Below, piece by piece: positions 5,092-5,353 of a stretch of DNA of 5,353 nucleotides. Numbering within the stretch: the stretch's first letter is position 1; each line of letters starts with the position of its first letter. The notes beneath the pieces are model-generated. The model had not been told where the DNA came from, made no database searches, and was given only the letters and a program-made list of their open reading frames with translations. Source of the stretch: an uncultured Clostridia bacterium (GTDB taxonomy: Bacteria; Bacillota; Clostridia; TANB77; CAG-508); assembly GCA_944386375.1 (NCBI GenBank), contig CALXAW010000089.1, forward strand, positions 1 through 5,353, written 5' to 3'. Made by a program: the position numbers and the translations under genes.

Positions 5092-5121
5092 AAATGCCTA
5101 AAAACTAATTTTTAGGCATTT
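5092..5121 (+). terminator. Rho-independent terminator of the small ORF, overlapping the 3' end of tadA
   Basis: The arms aaatgcctaaaaa (5092-5104) and tttttaggcattt (5109-5121) form a perfect 13-bp stem with loop ctaa, followed on the plus strand by TT, C and TTAATTTTTT. The right arm and part of the loop encode the last codons (K-M-P-K-N) and stop of the convergent tadA gene. On the minus strand the hairpin is followed only by CTTATTGAAT, so termination is better in the rightward direction, though it may serve both. Confidence 0.85.
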
Positions 5122-5353
5122 TTCTTAATTTTTTAAAAAAGTCTTTTAAAATTTTTTCACATTCTGGTTTTAGTATATTTGTTTCTACCTCTACTTTATG
5201 GTTAAAAGGATAATCTGTAAATAAATTTAAAACAGAACCAGCAGCACCTGTTTTTGGGTCTAAAGTTCCAATATATAATTTTTTAATTCTAGAATTTATA
5301 ATGGCTCCTGCACACATTGAACATGGCTCTAATGTAACATACATTTCACAATC
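5105..5353 (-). CDS. tadA: tRNA-specific adenosine deaminase TadA, 5' (N-terminal) part outside window
   Basis: The last 82 codons are present, ending in TAG at 5105-5107; the frame runs off the right edge, so the ATG at 5344 is internal. TadA converts adenosine to inosine at the wobble base (position 34) of tRNA-Arg(ACG), an essential step in decoding arginine codons in most bacteria. Visible hallmarks are MYVTLEPCSMCAGAIINSRI, with zinc-ligand cysteines at 5321-5323 and 5312-5314 (PCxxC), and then DPKTGAAGS, which separates TadA from guanine and cytosine deaminases. The C-terminal helix follows (ILKPECEKILKDFFKKLRK). The HAE motif that supplies the third zinc ligand and the catalytic glutamate would be upstream and cannot be checked. 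The gene converges on the small charged ORF, with 57 nt between stops and a shared terminator region. Confidence 0.93.
   Translation of the reverse strand, partial: DCEMYVTLEPCSMCAGAIINSRIKKLYIGTLDPKTGAAGSVLNLFTDYPFNHKVEVETNILKPECEKILKDFFKKLRKMPKN

Overview
The window is AT-rich (roughly 30% G+C by eye). It has strong AGGAGG-type ribosome binding sites, one GTG start and short A/T-rich intergenic gaps. This, with the gene families present (PD-(D/E)XK Rpn-type nuclease, YhfW-like FAD/Rieske oxidoreductase, M18 aminopeptidase of the clostridial ApeA type), points to a low-GC Firmicute, most likely a member of the Clostridia. The species cannot be named from this sequence.

Layout, left to right. 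(1) 1-600, plus strand: the C-terminal two thirds of an Rpn/PDDEXK_2-family nuclease, cut by the window edge. (2) 601-912: a gene-free spacer. Its first 150 bases are clearly richer in G+C than the surroundings. It holds a long hairpin (697-747) and a second hairpin with a seven-T tract on the minus strand (758-798), which together look like tandem terminators for the leftward gene. The second hairpin also overlaps a 24-base echo of the Rpn coding sequence. (3) 913-2412, minus strand: a two-domain FAD-dependent oxidoreductase with a C-terminal Rieske [2Fe-2S] domain. (4) 2445-2645: a 201-bp, strikingly symmetric palindromic element with perfect 32-bp terminal inverted repeats, MITE-like, sitting between two divergent genes. 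(5) 2766-4816, plus strand: a DedA-family membrane protein followed 23 nt later by an M18 aminopeptidase, probably one transcription unit. (6) 4821-5047: a near-consensus sigma-A promoter, overlapped by an 8-bp-arm dyad, driving a 57-codon gene for a small highly charged protein. (7) 5092-5121: a 13-bp-stem terminator whose right arm encodes the last codons of the convergent gene. (8) 5105-5353, minus strand: the C-terminal part of tadA, cut by the window edge.

The protein-coding genes are mostly ordinary housekeeping or accessory functions (membrane lipid transport, peptide turnover, tRNA editing, redox) with no obvious shared pathway. The parts most worth a second look are non-coding or small: the palindromic element, the small charged ORF with its own promoter, and the Rpn-like echo inside a terminator. 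I see no CRISPR array, tRNA, rRNA or recognisable riboswitch, and no convincing multi-gene novel system.
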